A DNA stretch of 64,000 bases from Haloplanus natans DSM 17983 (GCF_000427685.1 NZ_KE386573.1:1286938-1350937), one strand, 5' to 3'. Shown: positions 45,313 through 56,248, counted from the stretch's first letter. Notes: a model not told the origin generated them from the letters alone. Numbers and translations: made by a program.

Positions 45313-45516
45313 TTAATTGGTACTTCTGAAATCAATCTCGAAGCAGTCGTGAGATTCGTGAAACGCGCCGGAGTTGTAGAGCCGGACGCCGTGGACGACG
45401 GCCTTGCGGAGCGTCCCGTGTTCCCACCCGTTCGACTCGCCGCGGTCGGCCCGCCAGCCGGTCGGGTCGCCCGAGACGGGTGGGCCGACGGTGTAATCGC
45501 GGGTGTGATCGTCCAT
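45313..45516 (-). pseudogene. N-terminal fragment of the split DUF309 gene
   Basis: The frame [20 protein letters not shown] runs through [20 protein letters not shown] and then leaves the family with IDFRSTN and a stop. Up to Phe-Glu it aligns with residues 1-60 of the intact protein (44809-45303); its natural continuation is the fragment at 16538-16848. The ATG at 45516 matches the start of the intact copy. It is divergent from the aspartoacylase-like gene, probably the original chromosomal arrangement. Confidence 0.85.
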
Positions 45517-45627
45517 AGTGGCTGCAGGCGGTCCACGGAGGTAATGGCTACGGCGTGTGCCTGTGCGGCAATCACGCGCCGCGACGGGACGGAAACGCAC
45601 TTGAACGCCCGCGGCTAGATGTCGGTA

Positions 45628-46473
45628 ATGAGGATTCGAGAGTTCGGCGAGGACCCCGAGGTGGCGGTCGTTGCCGGGGTCCACGGCGACGAACCCTGTG
45701 GCCCGGACGCGGTCGAGTCGTTGCTTGCGGAGCCGCCGGCGTTCGAGCGGCCGGTGAAGTTCGTCGTCGCCAACGAGAAGGCTCTCGACCGCGGCGTGCG
45801 CTACCTAGACGAGGACCTCAACCGGGCGTTCCCGGGCGACGCCGACGCGGCGAGCCACGAAGGGCGGCTGGCCCGCCGACTCGTGACCGAACTCGACGGC
45901 TGTGCGACCCTCGCTCTCCACTCGACGCAGTCGTACGCGGGGCCGTTCGCGCTGGTGGATACGGTCGACCCCGAGACGGCGGGGATCTGCGCTCGCCTGC
46001 CGGTCGACGCGGTGGTGGAGACGGACGCGTACGCCGGCGGTCGGTTGATCGACTACCCCCGGACGGTCGAGGTGGAGTGTGGGCTCCAGTGGTCGGAGGG
46101 GGCCGTCGAAAACGCCGCGGAACTCGTCCGGGCGTTTCTGGCGGCGACGGGGGTGCTGGCGGACCCGGGCCGCGACCCCCGCGACGACGTGCCGGTCTTT
46201 CGCCTCGCCGGGCGCGTGTCGAAAGCGTCGGCCGACGAGTACGAGGTGTTCGTCGAGAACTTCGAGCGCGTGCCGGACGGCGTCCCCTTCGCCGCGGCCG
46301 ACGGCGAGAAGTGTGTGGCCGAGGAGCCGTTCTATCCGATCCTGATGTCCGCGGGCGGGTACGAAGATGTCTTCGGGTACGCGGGCGAGCGTGTGGGCCG
46401 ACTGGCCGATTACGAGGTGTCCTCGCGTGGCGCGAGTTCGACCAGCGTCAGGTCGCGGTCGAGCATACAGTAG
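45628..46473 (+). CDS. succinylglutamate desuccinylase/aspartoacylase-like amidohydrolase
   Basis: The 281-residue zinc enzyme is related to the M14 carboxypeptidases. [19 protein letters not shown] near 16 gives the His and Glu zinc ligands, [17 protein letters not shown] near 97 the second His, and VEVECGLQW near 149 the catalytic Glu. [11 protein letters not shown] supplies the substrate-binding Asn-Arg. It should hydrolyse an N-acyl amino acid or similar amide; the substrate is unknown. ATG 45628 ([10 protein letters not shown]) is preferred to ATG 45619 because family members begin there. The last 64 bases overlap the convergent UPF0179 gene. Confidence 0.82.
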   Translation: MRIREFGEDPEVAVVAGVHGDEPCGPDAVESLLAEPPAFERPVKFVVANEKALDRGVRYLDEDLNRAFPGDADAASHEGRLARRLVTELDGCATLALHSTQSYAGPFALVDTVDPETAGICARLPVDAVVETDAYAGGRLIDYPRTVEVECGLQWSEGAVENAAELVRAFLAATGVLADPGRDPRDDVPVFRLAGRVSKASADEYEVFVENFERVPDGVPFAAADGEKCVAEEPFYPILMSAGGYEDVFGYAGERVGRLADYEVSSRGASSTSVRSRSSIQ

Positions 46474-46865
46474 TCGTGGGGCGGGTCGCCGAGCACCTCG
46501 TCGATGCGGTATTCGGCGTCGAAGTCGACCCCGTCCGGGACGCAGTAGGCGTGGCTGGGGCAGTCGGTGTACGGACACGAACCGGCGAGTGTCGCCTTGC
46601 TTCCGGCGTAGGCGACTTTCGATGGGACGTTCGCGGGGACGGGCGCCGGTTCGACTTCGACGGCGCGAACGCCGCCGTCGTGGACCGCACAATCGAGCGT
46701 CTGGGCGTTCTCGCGAACGTCCGTGATCCGGTACCGCGTCCCCGGTGAGAGATCGAGGCATTGGCTGCGGTACGGGCAGCCCTCGCACGCGCTCGATTCA
46801 CCACGGAAGACGAACTCGCGGCCGACCTCGGCGAGACGCGTCCCGATGAGCGTGACCTCGGACAT
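46410..46865 (-). CDS. UPF0179 family protein
   Basis: The 151-residue archaeal conserved protein starts MSEVTLIGTRLAEVGREFVF. It has several Cys motifs, CEGCPYRSQC near 28-37, CPYTDCPSHAYC near 98-109, and a single Cys in HDYCMLD, which suggest a metal site. Its biochemical role is unknown. ATG 46865 is chosen; the open frame upstream is low-complexity Thr/Ser and unlike the family. Confidence 0.85.
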   Translation of the reverse strand: MSEVTLIGTRLAEVGREFVFRGESSACEGCPYRSQCLDLSPGTRYRITDVRENAQTLDCAVHDGGVRAVEVEPAPVPANVPSKVAYAGSKATLAGSCPYTDCPSHAYCVPDGVDFDAEYRIDEVLGDPPHDYCMLDRDLTLVELAPREDTS

Positions 46866-46890
46866 GGGGAGTCGTTCTCGGTCAGGGTGG

Positions 46891-47271
46891 TTAAGCCTCG
46901 CGACCGACGAGTTCGTCGAGGCGGTCGAAGTAGTCCTCACGGGGGACCTGGTAGGCGCCGCGGTAGTCGACATCGCCGGCCGCGAACGCGCGAGCGAGGT
47001 CGAGAGCGGCCTTGGCGCCCGCCTCGCGGGTATCGGCCGTCTCCACCCGCGCCTCGACTTCCGGTTCGAGAAACAGCGTGATCGTCCAGCCGTCGTCCCG
47101 ACGGGCTCCGGGGCGGCGGCGGGGCGACCCCGGCGAGACGTATATCGTCGGGAGACAGGGGGCCGGGAACGCGTCGGTGTCGAACACGTCCGGCCGGTAG
47201 GCCAGGATCGCCCGACCGCCCGCCTCCTCGTGCCAGAGCGTCCACCCCGCGGGGAGGTCGTCGAAGCTCAT
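46891..47271 (-). CDS. DUF5820-like haloarchaeal protein
   Basis: The 126-residue protein MSFDDLPAGWTLWHEEAGGR contains the conserved AYRPDVFDTDAFPAPCLPTI, TITLFLEPEVEARVE and YRGAYQVPREDYFDRLDELV segments. It is soluble, with no catalytic motif visible, and function is unknown. Only 25 bases separate it from the UPF0179 gene on the same strand, so both may be co-transcribed. ATG 47271 starts where the family does. Confidence 0.7.
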   Translation of the reverse strand: MSFDDLPAGWTLWHEEAGGRAILAYRPDVFDTDAFPAPCLPTIYVSPGSPRRRPGARRDDGWTITLFLEPEVEARVETADTREAGAKAALDLARAFAAGDVDYRGAYQVPREDYFDRLDELVGREA

Positions 47272-47658
47272 ATTTCCCTCTCGTCCCGGCGAGCGTATAG
47301 TCCCCCCGGCACGAGGGGCCGCGCGAACGACCTCCGATCCTAACCGTTCGTCTTCGCGCAGACGGCACGCCGAATGGTCTCGAATCGGGAGGCACCGTCC
47401 GAATCGGTCGTGACGGACATGGACGACTCCTCGGGTGGACCGAAACAAGATTTATGTATGCTGAATACTGACAGTGTTTATAGTCTCGGTTACCAGCGGA
47501 CCGAGCAGCCGTCGGTCGGACGCCCCGCCATCCCCTCGCCGCTCCAACGACCAGCATCCCGCGGTCGGGCGTGTCTTGTGGTATGCAGTGCCACACCATG
47601 CGACGATCGGTGGCCGGGCGACTGACGGGCGCGCTCGGGTCCGAGACTTCGAGAGACA
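47272..47658. other. 387-base intergenic region with promoter candidates for the PrkA operon
   Basis: There is no gene. AAGATTTATGTATG at 47448-47461 and GTGTTTATAGTC at 47473-47484 are two TATA-like elements in GC-rich DNA. The second would give a leader of about 150 bases before prkA at 47659, long for haloarchaea, so leader-based control is possible. Confidence 0.45.
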
Positions 47659-49725
47659 ATGACGAAGGAAACCCTCGAAGACCTCAGCCAGCATTACAAG
47701 GAATCGGTTCCGGCGGACCTCCGCGAAGCGAAGGCGTTCGACTGGTATCTGGACGAGGTGTACGACGATCCGCGGATCGCCCGAAACGCCCACCAGCGCG
47801 TCGCCGACATGTTCGACTACTACGGGACGGAGTACGACGAGGATGCCGGCGTCGTCGAGTACCTCATGGCCTCGGAGGATCCCTTACACGACGGGGAGAA
47901 CACCTTCTACGGCCGCGAGGTTCACGAGTCGATCCACGAGTTCGTCAACAAGGTAAAAAGCGGCGCCCGGGGGCTCGGCCCGGAGAAACGCATCAAGCTC
48001 CTGCTCGGCCCCGTCGGCTCCGGCAAGTCGCATTTCGACTGGATGGTCCGGCGATACTTCGAGGACTACACCATGGACGACGAGGGTCGGATGTACACCT
48101 TCCGGTGGACCAACCTCTGTGACATCGTCCGCGATCAGGACCCCGCGGACGATACGGTCGTCTCACCGATGAACCAGGACCCCATCGTGCTCCTCCCGCA
48201 GGAACAGCGCGACCGGGTGTTAGAGCGGTTGAACGAGGAACTCGACGCGCCCTACACCGTCCGCAACGAGCAGTCGCTCGACCCCGCGAGCGAGTTCTAC
48301 ATGGACCGCCTGCTGGCCCACTACGACGACGACCTGAAGGCCGTCCTCGACAACCACGTCGAAGTCGTTAGGCTGGTCGCCTCCGAGAACAAGCGCCAGT
48401 GTGTCGAGACGTTCGAGCCGAAGGACAAGAAAAATCAGGACGAGACGGAACTGACAGGCGACGTCAACTACTCGAAAATTGCCATCTACGGCGAGTCGGA
48501 CCCGCGCGCGTTCGACTACTCCGGCGCCTTCTGTAACGCCAATCGCGGGCTGTTCAGCGGGGAGGAGTTGCTGAAGCTTCAGCGGGAGTTCCTCTACGAC
48601 TTCCTGCACGCCTCACAGGAGCAGACGATCAAGCCGAAAAACAACCCCCGCATCGACATCGACCAGGTGATCGTCGGCCGCACCAACATGCCCGAATACC
48701 GGGACAAGAAGGGCGACGAGAAGATGGAGGCGTTCAACGACCGAACGAAGCGGATCGACTTCCCGTACGTCCTCGAGTACTCCGAGGAGGCCGAAATCTA
48801 CCGGAAGATGCTCCGAAACGCGGACGTACCGGACATGCACATCGAACCCCACGCGATGGAGATGGCGGGGCTGTTCGGCGTACTCACCCGTATCACGGAG
48901 CCAAACGGCGAGAACGTCACACTCGTCCAGAAGGCCAAGGCCTACAACGGCGAAATCGACGAGGCGGACGACGTGGACGTAAAGAAACTGCGCGAGGAGG
49001 GCGAACAGTCGGCCGATATCGCCGAGGGGATGGACGGCGTCTCCGCGCGGTTCATCGGTGACGAAATCGCCGAGGCAATCATGGATGCCACCCACCGCGG
49101 TCGCGCGTACCTCTCGCCGCTCTCGGTGTTCACCCACTTCGAGCGCAACCTGGAAAATCACGGCTCCATCCCCGAGGAGAACGTCGAGCGCTACCACCGC
49201 TATCTCGAACTCGTACGCGAGGAGTACAAGGAGCGCGCCATCGAGGACGTTCGCCACGCCCTCGCGTACGACGTGGACGAAATCCAGCGCCAGGGCGAGA
49301 AGTACATGGATCACGTGATGGCGTACATCGACGACGCGACCGTGACCGACGAACTCACCGGACGCGAACAGGAGCCGGACGAGACGTTCCTGCGCTCCGT
49401 CGAGGAGAAGTTGGAGATTCCGAGCGACCGGAAAGACGACTTCCGCCAGGAGGTGTCGAACTGGGTCAGCCGGCGCGCACGCGAGGGCGAGGGCTTCGAC
49501 CCGCAGGACAACGACCGGCTGCGCCGCGCACTGGAGCGCAAGCTCTGGGAAGACAAGAAACACAACATCAACTTTTCCGCGCTGGTGTCGGCGAACGAAC
49601 TCGACGACGACGAGCGGAGTGCGTGGGTCGACGCGTTGATCGAACAGGGCTACTCCCGCGAGGGTGCCCAGGAAGTGCTGGAGTTCGCCGGCGCGGAGGT
49701 CGCAAAGAGCGAACTGGAAGGATGA
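47659..49725 (+). CDS. PrkA-type serine protein kinase (first copy)
   Basis: The 688 residues begin MTKETLEDLSQHYKESVPAD. An AAA-like domain has Walker A LLLGPVGSGKSHFDWMVRRY near 114-133, and a C-terminal kinase-like region follows. DEVIVGRTNMPEYRDKKGDE-type residues (DQVIVGRTNMPEYRD near 335) and RIDFPYVLEYSEEAEIYRKM match PrkA/YeaG. This kinase family responds to stress and starvation. It heads an operon with a second PrkA-like gene, a DUF444 gene and spoVR, the standard haloarchaeal module; it overlaps the next gene by four bases. Confidence 0.92.
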   Translation: MTKETLEDLSQHYKESVPADLREAKAFDWYLDEVYDDPRIARNAHQRVADMFDYYGTEYDEDAGVVEYLMASEDPLHDGENTFYGREVHESIHEFVNKVKSGARGLGPEKRIKLLLGPVGSGKSHFDWMVRRYFEDYTMDDEGRMYTFRWTNLCDIVRDQDPADDTVVSPMNQDPIVLLPQEQRDRVLERLNEELDAPYTVRNEQSLDPASEFYMDRLLAHYDDDLKAVLDNHVEVVRLVASENKRQCVETFEPKDKKNQDETELTGDVNYSKIAIYGESDPRAFDYSGAFCNANRGLFSGEELLKLQREFLYDFLHASQEQTIKPKNNPRIDIDQVIVGRTNMPEYRDKKGDEKMEAFNDRTKRIDFPYVLEYSEEAEIYRKMLRNADVPDMHIEPHAMEMAGLFGVLTRITEPNGENVTLVQKAKAYNGEIDEADDVDVKKLREEGEQSADIAEGMDGVSARFIGDEIAEAIMDATHRGRAYLSPLSVFTHFERNLENHGSIPEENVERYHRYLELVREEYKERAIEDVRHALAYDVDEIQRQGEKYMDHVMAYIDDATVTDELTGREQEPDETFLRSVEEKLEIPSDRKDDFRQEVSNWVSRRAREGEGFDPQDNDRLRRALERKLWEDKKHNINFSALVSANELDDDERSAWVDALIEQGYSREGAQEVLEFAGAEVAKSELEG

Positions 49726-51974
49726 CGGACTACATTCGCGCGGGCGACGAGGAACTCTCCGGCGCGTACGAGGAGCCGATGAGCCTGGAGGCGTACGTCG
49801 AGCGGGTGCTCTCGAACCCCTCTATCGCCTCCCACGCCCCGAAATACCTCCTCGAAGCCATCGAGTCGATGGGGACGCGGACGGTGATCGAGGAGGGCGA
49901 GGAGCGCGAACGCTACCGCTTTTTCGACGACCCCGCCAACGACGGCGAACACGCCATCCTCGGCAACACGGCGGTGTTGAACGGGTTCGTCGACGATCTG
50001 CGGACCATCGCGGCCGACCGGGGTAAACGCGAGAAGATTATCTGGTTCGACGGACCGACGGCGACGGGGAAATCGGAGCTCAAGCGGTGTCTCATCAACG
50101 GCCTCCGGGAGTACTCCAAGACCGACGCCGGACGACGCTACACGGTCGAGTGGAACGTCGCCAGCGCCACCGAGGATCGCGGCCTGAGCTACGGCGACGG
50201 GATCGACCGCGAGGACGACTGGTACGAGAGCCCCGTCCAATCCCACCCGCTGTCGGTGTTTCCCGAGGGCGTCCGGTCGTCGTTGCTCGACGACCTCAAC
50301 GAGGCGGACCAGCTCCCGACCCGCGTCGAGGCCGACCTCGATCCGTTCTGCCGCGAGGCGTACGACCTGCTCGAGGAGCGCTACCGGCGCAACGGGGGGA
50401 CGAACCTCTTCTCCTCGCTCACCGATCCACGCCACCTCAGGGTGAAAAACTACGTCGTCGACGTGGGCAAGGGGATCGGGGTCCTCCACTCGGAGGACGA
50501 CGGCTCGCCGAAGGAGCGACTGGTCGGCTCGTGGATGCCCGGGATGCTCCGCGAACTCGATTCGCGGGGTCGGAAGAACCCACAGGCGTTCTCCTACGAC
50601 GGCGTGCTCTCGCAGGGCAACGGCCTGTTGACGGTCGTCGAGGACGCGTCCCAGCACGCCGACCTGCTCCGAAAGCTCCTGAACGTGCCCGACGAGGGGC
50701 GCGTCAAACTGGACAAGGGCATCGGAATGGACATCGACACACAGTTGCTCATCATCTCGAACCCCGACCTGGACGTGGAGCTCGACCAGTACGCGGACCG
50801 CAACGGGCGCGACCCGCTGAAGGCGCTCAAGCGTCGTCTCGACAAACACGAGTTCGGCTATCTGACCAACCTCTCGCTGGAGGCGGAGCTGATCCGTCGG
50901 GAACTGACCAGCGAGACGGCGGTCTGGGAGGCCGAGGGGTACGCCGACCTCGAATCGCGGGTTCGGGAGGGGCTGACGCTGTCGATGCGTGACGGGCGCG
51001 GCGGCGCCGTCGAGCGCGAACTCGCCCCCCACACGATCGAGGCGGCGGCGCTTTACAGCGTCGTCACCCGACTGGACGGCGAGGACACGCCGGGCAGTCG
51101 CGGGCTCGTCGACAAGGCGCTTCTGTTCGATCAGGGCTACCTGCAGGAAGGCGACGAACGGATCGACGCCGACGAGTTCGACTTCGACGGCGACGACGGT
51201 AGCCACGGCGTCCCCGTCACCTACACGCGGGACGTGATCGCCGACCTGCTCCAAGGGGACGCCGACCGCCAACATCCCGACCTGCCGGTCGAGCGGGTCG
51301 TCATGCCCGACGACGTGCTCGACGCGATGGCCGAAGGACTCTCCGATGCTCCCGTCTTCTCGCGGGCCGAGGCCGCGGAGTACGAGAACCGCCTCGCGAT
51401 AGTCAAGAGTCACATCTACGACCGACAGGAGGCGGACGTGCTCGACGCGCTCTTAGCGGAGAAAGGCGTCGACGAGGCCACCGTCTCGGAGTACGTCGAA
51501 CACGTCTTCGCGTGGGCGAACGACGAGCAAGTCGACGCCGACCGTGGCCCGGTCGACCCCGATCCGCTCCTGATGAAGGTGTTCGAGACGGAGCATCTCG
51601 GCCGGTTCGGCGAGGACGCCTACAGCGGGGCGGCGCCGACCGACCGCGTCGAGGAGTTCCGCCGCGAGAAGGTCATCACGGCCATCAACCGCTACGCGTG
51701 GGAGAATCGGGACGAGGATTTCGCCATCGAGAACGTCGACGTGAGCGAGATTCCGGTGATCCGGGCCGTCCTCGACGCTCACGACTGGGGCGACGTGAAG
51801 CGGCTGTTCGAGGGGTTCGACCCCGCGCAGTGGACGGACCCGCCGTCGGAGACTGAGACCGAACGGCGCAAGGAGCGAACGATCGAGCACCTGCAGGCAC
51901 AGGGGTACACCCCCGCCTCGGCCGAACTGACCAGCCGCAAAGTGATGCGGGAGGTGAGCTACCGATGGGACTGA
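49722..51974 (+). CDS. PrkA-type serine protein kinase (second, divergent copy)
   Basis: The 750-residue protein starts [20 protein letters not shown]. The PrkA N-terminal domain is followed by Walker [21 protein letters not shown] near 106-125 and PrkA-like segments [20 protein letters not shown] and [20 protein letters not shown]. It is longer and more divergent than the first copy. Having two different PrkA proteins in tandem is the haloarchaeal norm and suggests a heteromeric kinase. ATG 49722 overlaps the first copy's stop by four bases; the longer upstream frame is rejected. Confidence 0.9.
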   Translation: MTDYIRAGDEELSGAYEEPMSLEAYVERVLSNPSIASHAPKYLLEAIESMGTRTVIEEGEERERYRFFDDPANDGEHAILGNTAVLNGFVDDLRTIAADRGKREKIIWFDGPTATGKSELKRCLINGLREYSKTDAGRRYTVEWNVASATEDRGLSYGDGIDREDDWYESPVQSHPLSVFPEGVRSSLLDDLNEADQLPTRVEADLDPFCREAYDLLEERYRRNGGTNLFSSLTDPRHLRVKNYVVDVGKGIGVLHSEDDGSPKERLVGSWMPGMLRELDSRGRKNPQAFSYDGVLSQGNGLLTVVEDASQHADLLRKLLNVPDEGRVKLDKGIGMDIDTQLLIISNPDLDVELDQYADRNGRDPLKALKRRLDKHEFGYLTNLSLEAELIRRELTSETAVWEAEGYADLESRVREGLTLSMRDGRGGAVERELAPHTIEAAALYSVVTRLDGEDTPGSRGLVDKALLFDQGYLQEGDERIDADEFDFDGDDGSHGVPVTYTRDVIADLLQGDADRQHPDLPVERVVMPDDVLDAMAEGLSDAPVFSRAEAAEYENRLAIVKSHIYDRQEADVLDALLAEKGVDEATVSEYVEHVFAWANDEQVDADRGPVDPDPLLMKVFETEHLGRFGEDAYSGAAPTDRVEEFRREKVITAINRYAWENRDEDFAIENVDVSEIPVIRAVLDAHDWGDVKRLFEGFDPAQWTDPPSETETERRKERTIEHLQAQGYTPASAELTSRKVMREVSYRWD

Positions 51975-53281
51975 GAGAGGACCTCGACCGCTTCCGCGAA
52001 GTCGGCGAGCGACGGCGCGAGGATCTGAAGGAGTTCATCCGCTACGGTGACCTCGGCGGGAGCGATCCGGACAGCATCCAGATCCCGATCAAGGTGGTCG
52101 ACCTGCCGGAGTTCGCGTACGATCCGCGTGACCGCGGGGGCGTGGGACAGGGACAGGGCGGCACACCCGACGTGGGGCAGCCGGTGGGCCAGCCCCAGTC
52201 CGACGACGGCGACGGGGAGGACGGCGACCCCGGCGACGAGGCGGGCGACCACGAGTACTACGAGATGGACCCCGAGGAGTTCGCGGAGGAACTCGACGAG
52301 GAACTCGGCCTCGACCTGGAGCCGAAAGGGAAGGAAGTCGTCGAGGAGGTGGAAGGCGACTTCACCGAACTCACCCGCGCCGGCCCGAACAGCACACTCG
52401 ACTTCGAGCGCCTGTTCAAACAGGGGCTGAAACGCAAGCTGGCGATGGACTTCGACGAGGAGTTCGTCCGCGAGGCGATGCGGGTCGCGGGCGCGACACC
52501 CGGCGAGGTGTTCCGGTGGTGTCGCGAGGAGAACATCCTCGTCTCGCGGGCGTGGATCGAGGACCAGTGGGGGGACATCCCGGAGGACGAGCGCGGGCGC
52601 TGGGGGAGCTTCGAGGAGATGACCGAGTCCGTCGACCGGGAGACGACGCTCCAGCGCATCCGTCGCGAGGGGCTTCGCGAGGTGCCCTTCCGCCGCGAGG
52701 ACGAGCGGTACCGCCACCCCGAGGTGATCGAGAAGACGGAGAAAAACGTCGTCGTGGTGAACATCCGCGACGTATCCGGCAGTATGCGCGAGCAGAAACG
52801 CGAACTCGTCGAGCGGACGTTCACGCCTCTTGACTGGTATCTCACGGGCAAGTACGACCGCGCGGAGTTCGTCTACATCGCCCACGACGCCGAGGCGTGG
52901 GAAGTCGAGCGCGACGACTTCTTCGGCATCCGTTCCGGCGGCGGCACCCGCATCTCCTCGGCGTACGAACTCGCCGCAGGGATTTTAGAGGAGCGCTACC
53001 CGTGGGCGGAGTGGAACCGGTACGTCTTCGCCGCCGGTGACAGCGAGAACTCCAGCAACGACACTCGCGAGAACGTCGTGCCGCTGATGGAGGAGATTCC
53101 GGCGAATCTCCACGCGTACGTGGAGACCCAGCCGGGCGGGACGGCGATCAACGCCACCCACGCCGAGGAGGTCGAACGCGCCTTCGACGGCTCCGACGGC
53201 GTCGTCGTCGCGTACGTCTCCGATCCGGCGGACGTGACCGACGCCATCTACGAGATTCTGAGCACGGAGGACGACTCATGA
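51965..53281 (+). CDS. DUF444 (YeaH/YhbH) VWA-domain protein
   Basis: The 438-residue partner of PrkA contains an N-terminal charged region with a Gly/Gln/Asp-rich linker, then a von Willebrand A domain: [20 protein letters not shown] near 260 (MIDAS DxSGS) and [20 protein letters not shown] near 322. The end holds [16 protein letters not shown]. It probably scaffolds the kinase module. It overlaps the preceding kinase by ten bases and the spoVR gene by four. Confidence 0.92.
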   Translation: MGLREDLDRFREVGERRREDLKEFIRYGDLGGSDPDSIQIPIKVVDLPEFAYDPRDRGGVGQGQGGTPDVGQPVGQPQSDDGDGEDGDPGDEAGDHEYYEMDPEEFAEELDEELGLDLEPKGKEVVEEVEGDFTELTRAGPNSTLDFERLFKQGLKRKLAMDFDEEFVREAMRVAGATPGEVFRWCREENILVSRAWIEDQWGDIPEDERGRWGSFEEMTESVDRETTLQRIRREGLREVPFRREDERYRHPEVIEKTEKNVVVVNIRDVSGSMREQKRELVERTFTPLDWYLTGKYDRAEFVYIAHDAEAWEVERDDFFGIRSGGGTRISSAYELAAGILEERYPWAEWNRYVFAAGDSENSSNDTRENVVPLMEEIPANLHAYVETQPGGTAINATHAEEVERAFDGSDGVVVAYVSDPADVTDAIYEILSTEDDS

Positions 53282-55284
53282 GAGACGACCGCATCGACGC
53301 ACGGAAGGAAGCGACGCGCCTCACCGAACCGGTCGAGGAGGCGGGAAATCTGGCCCGGAAGCTCGGCCTCGACCCCTATCCGGTCAACTACTGGATCGTC
53401 GACCACGACGAGATGAACGAACTCATCGCGTACGGCGGGTTCCAGCGCCGCTACCCGCACTGGCGGTGGGGAATGGCCTACGACCGCCAACAGAAACAGG
53501 ACCAGTTCGGCATGGGCAAGGCGTTCGAAATCGTCAACAACGACAACCCCTCCCACGCCTTCCTGCAGGAGTCCAACTCGGTGGCCGACCAGAAGGCGGT
53601 CATCACGCACGTCGAAGCCCACGCCGACTTCTTCGCCAACAACGAGTGGTTCGGCCTCTTCGGCGACGGGCAGGGCGACGACCGGTCGGATCTCGACGCC
53701 GCGGCCATGCTCGAACGCCACGCGGAGACGATCAAGGGGTACGTCGAGGACCCCGAAATCGACCGCGAGGACGTAGAGCGGTTCATCGACGCCGTGCTCT
53801 GTCTGGAGGATACGATCGACCAGCACCGGGCGTTCGCCCGGGCCGGCGATCGGCGGGAACGGGACGCGCCGACAGACCTCCGGGAGCGACTGGACGAACT
53901 CGACGTCTCCGAGGACGTGCGCCGGCAGGCCTTCGACGAAGAGTGGCTGGACGAACTCGCCGAGGCCGAGCGCGCGGAGGCACGGCTCGAAGACCCCCAC
54001 GCCGACGTGCTCGCCTTCCTCATGGAACACGGCCGGCAGTACGACGAGGAGTCGGAGAAAGCCGTGGCGTTCGAGCCGTGGCAGAAAGACGTACTCGAAA
54101 TCCTGCGGACGGAGGCCTACTACTTCGCGGGCCAGAAGATGACGAAGGTGCTCAACGAGGGGTGGGCCAGCTACTGGGAGTCGCTGATGATGGGCGACGA
54201 GAACTTCGCCGACGACGACGAGTTCGTCACCTACGCCGACCACATGGCCCGCGTCCTCGGCTCGCCCGGTCTCAACCCCTACAAACTCGGCATGGAACTG
54301 TGGCAACACGTCGAGAACGTGACTAATCGGCGCGAGGTGGCGGACAAACTCCTCCGGGTCGAGGGCATCTCGTGGCGGAACTTCCACGACGTGATCGACT
54401 TCGACGACATCGAGGACCTGCTCGCGCCCGACGCCGCCATCGCGTCGATCACCCCGGAGACGCTCGAGGACCTCGATCCCGCGGACCCGCGGGTCGACGC
54501 CGACGCCCTCGACGCGGCACTGAACGGCGACATCGATATCGAGCAGTATCCCTGGAAAGTGCTAACCACCGCGGGACTGGCCGAGCGCCACTTCTCGCTG
54601 TGTAAGCCACAGAACCGCGGCTTCCTCCAGCGGATTCGCCGCTCCGAACTCGAACGGCTGGCGCGGTATATGTTCGACGACGCGAAGTACGATTCGGTCG
54701 CCGCCGCCATTGCGGACGTGGATTACGAGGCGGGCTGGCGGCGGATGCGCGAACTCCGCGAGAGCCACAACGACGTCACCTTCATCGACGCGTTCCTCTC
54801 CGAGGAGTTCGTGAGCGAGAACAACTACTTCACCTACGAGTTCTCGCAGGCGACCGGCGACTTCCGCGTCGCTTCGGACGTCGCCGCCGACGTGAAGACG
54901 AAGCTCCTGCTCCAGTTCACCAACTTCGGCAAACCAACCGTCGCCGTCTACGACGGCAACTTCGACAACCGCAACGAACTCCTCCTCGGGCACCAGTACA
55001 ACGGCATCAGTCTCGACGTGGAGCAGGCAAAGCGCGTGCTCGAACGCACCTACGACCTCTGGGGACGGCCGGTCAACCTCATGACCATCGTCAAGGAGTA
55101 CGACGAACACGAACTGGAGATCGCCCGCCGACGGAATCGCGAGCCGACGCCGACCGAGGTGGGCAAGCGCATCCGCTACGACGGGGATCGATTCGAGACG
55201 CACGACCTCGATCCGGAACTCGAAGAGCGGATCGCCGCCAACGACATCGACTACGACACGAAACCCGAGGACTGGCTGGCCTAG
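53278..55284 (+). CDS. SpoVR family protein
   Basis: The 668-residue protein shows the SpoVR/YcgB hallmarks: [20 protein letters not shown] near 30, [40 protein letters not shown] near 99 with the conserved His/Glu, [12 protein letters not shown] near 295, and [15 protein letters not shown] near 338. In bacteria the PrkA-DUF444-SpoVR module acts in starvation or sporulation; in archaea its role is not established. It is the last gene of the operon; its end overlaps the convergent downstream gene by four bases. Confidence 0.93.
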   Translation: MRDDRIDARKEATRLTEPVEEAGNLARKLGLDPYPVNYWIVDHDEMNELIAYGGFQRRYPHWRWGMAYDRQQKQDQFGMGKAFEIVNNDNPSHAFLQESNSVADQKAVITHVEAHADFFANNEWFGLFGDGQGDDRSDLDAAAMLERHAETIKGYVEDPEIDREDVERFIDAVLCLEDTIDQHRAFARAGDRRERDAPTDLRERLDELDVSEDVRRQAFDEEWLDELAEAERAEARLEDPHADVLAFLMEHGRQYDEESEKAVAFEPWQKDVLEILRTEAYYFAGQKMTKVLNEGWASYWESLMMGDENFADDDEFVTYADHMARVLGSPGLNPYKLGMELWQHVENVTNRREVADKLLRVEGISWRNFHDVIDFDDIEDLLAPDAAIASITPETLEDLDPADPRVDADALDAALNGDIDIEQYPWKVLTTAGLAERHFSLCKPQNRGFLQRIRRSELERLARYMFDDAKYDSVAAAIADVDYEAGWRRMRELRESHNDVTFIDAFLSEEFVSENNYFTYEFSQATGDFRVASDVAADVKTKLLLQFTNFGKPTVAVYDGNFDNRNELLLGHQYNGISLDVEQAKRVLERTYDLWGRPVNLMTIVKEYDEHELEIARRRNREPTPTEVGKRIRYDGDRFETHDLDPELEERIAANDIDYDTKPEDWLA

Positions 55285-55865
55285 CGCTTCTTTGGCCCTT
55301 CGATCGGCGCGTTCCCGCCGCCGATGTGGTTCCGCCGCGCGCGCCGCGAGTGGATGCCCGCGAAGACGGCAAAGAGTCCGACGACCCCGACCGCGAGCGC
55401 CAGGTCCGGCAGTGCCGCGAACGGGTAGACGCCGAGCCACGCCGCGAGGATGATCAGGGACGCCACCGCCGACAGGCCAAGATAGAAGTCACACCACGGT
55501 ACGTCGTGTTCGCCGACGAGTTCGAGGTAAAGGTCGAGATCGGTCGCTCGATCCGCGAGCGTGATCGTCCCCTCGTCCCGGTCGTAGTCGACGATGCCGG
55601 CCTCGTCGAGTTTCGGGAGGTGGGTCTGGTGCAGCGAGGTGTAGACCCGCTTGCGCTGTTTGTAGTTTACGTCGTCTACGTCCACGTCGTTCTCCCACGC
55701 CGCGATCCGCTCGGCGAGGTCACGCAGAGACACCGACCCCGGGTTCCGATTGAGATAGTAGAGTACGTACCGCCGACGCTGATTGCTCAGCATCGAGAAT
55801 ATCGTGTCCTTCGAGAGCCGTTCCGGGCCGGATGGCCCCGACGGATCTGCGTTTTGAGTCGACAT
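55281..55865 (-). CDS. winged-helix membrane protein (haloarchaeal DUF7344-like)
   Basis: The 194-residue protein has an N-terminal winged-helix domain (IFSMLSNQRRRYVLYYLNRN, SLRDLAERIAAWENDVDVDD, TSLHQTHLPKLDEAGIVDYD). Two transmembrane helices follow (FYLGLSAVASLIILAAWLGV and LALAVGVVGLFAVFAGIHSR) before a short basic end. It looks like a membrane-tethered transcription regulator of a type repeated many times in haloarchaea. ATG 55865 (MSTQNADPS) is chosen over an upstream frame. Confidence 0.8.
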   Translation of the reverse strand: MSTQNADPSGPSGPERLSKDTIFSMLSNQRRRYVLYYLNRNPGSVSLRDLAERIAAWENDVDVDDVNYKQRKRVYTSLHQTHLPKLDEAGIVDYDRDEGTITLADRATDLDLYLELVGEHDVPWCDFYLGLSAVASLIILAAWLGVYPFAALPDLALAVGVVGLFAVFAGIHSRRARRNHIGGGNAPIEGPKKR

Positions 55866-56066
55866 TTGTTGGCGTAAGGCCGCGACGCTCGACAGAGGTG
55901 TCCACGAGAGCGAGGCCACCGTCCGAAACGATCCCCCCCGTGTGGACGACGCTCCGGTGCGTCGCCCCGACCACGTTCACACTCCTATGTGTCCGTTCGT
56001 ATCATAAAGTCATGGTTTGAGATTCACAGATCAATAATCCGTAACGAAGGGCGACATCTGTCGACA

Positions 56067-56095
56067 CGCTCGGTCGGGGGTTCGAACCACGGCAC
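56067..56095 (-). repeat. degenerate copy of the tRNA-Glu 3' end
   Basis: CGCTCGGTCGGGGGTTCGAA and the following bases correspond to the acceptor and T-arm 3' part of tRNA-Glu read on the minus strand, with several changes. It is the first of three such copies in 230 bases. Confidence 0.5.
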
Positions 56096-56156
56096 CGCGG
56101 ACCGTTCCCTGATTCGAATCCCTTTCTCCTGTTTTCACTCGCTCCGTTCAGAATCA

Positions 56157-56185
56157 TGCTCGGTCAGGGATTTGAACCACGGTCG
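56157..56185 (-). repeat. second partial copy of the tRNA-Glu 3' end
   Basis: TGCTCGGTCAGGGATTTGAA repeats exactly the 3' end seen at 56249 and continues with ACCACGG instead of ACCCTGG. It ends after the T arm. It probably marks an earlier integration at the same site. Confidence 0.6.
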
Positions 56186-56248
56186 CGGCGACGCCGCTCC
56201 CTGATTCAAATCCTTTCCCTGCGCGCTTTCCTCACTTCGTTCGAAAAG

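Larger units (their letters stand above)
16849..45336. mobile_element. 28.5-kb integrated island inserted in a DUF309 gene
   Basis: The two ends are defined by where similarity to the intact DUF309 gene stops: after the Trp codon at 16844 on the left and after the Phe-Glu codons at about 45337 on the right. An integrase gene starts 85 bases inside the left end. The interior is rich in nuclease and defence genes, has lower and patchy GC content, and holds IS remnants, unlike the flanking housekeeping genes. No perfect direct repeat of 15 or more bases is visible at both ends, so the recombination core is short, decayed or not as drawn. Confidence 0.75.

Noticed and set aside
16855-45319. GGGATT-NN-TTGG present at both island ends as an att core
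   Set aside because: It has two mismatches in 12 bases and, if taken as the core, does not put the two DUF309 fragments back in frame. It is too weak to name as the attachment site.
49650-51413. 587-residue minus-strand frame opposite the second PrkA gene
   Set aside because: Long antisense frames are common in high-GC haloarchaeal DNA; its sequence is an Arg/Val/Asp-rich shadow with no recognisable domain.
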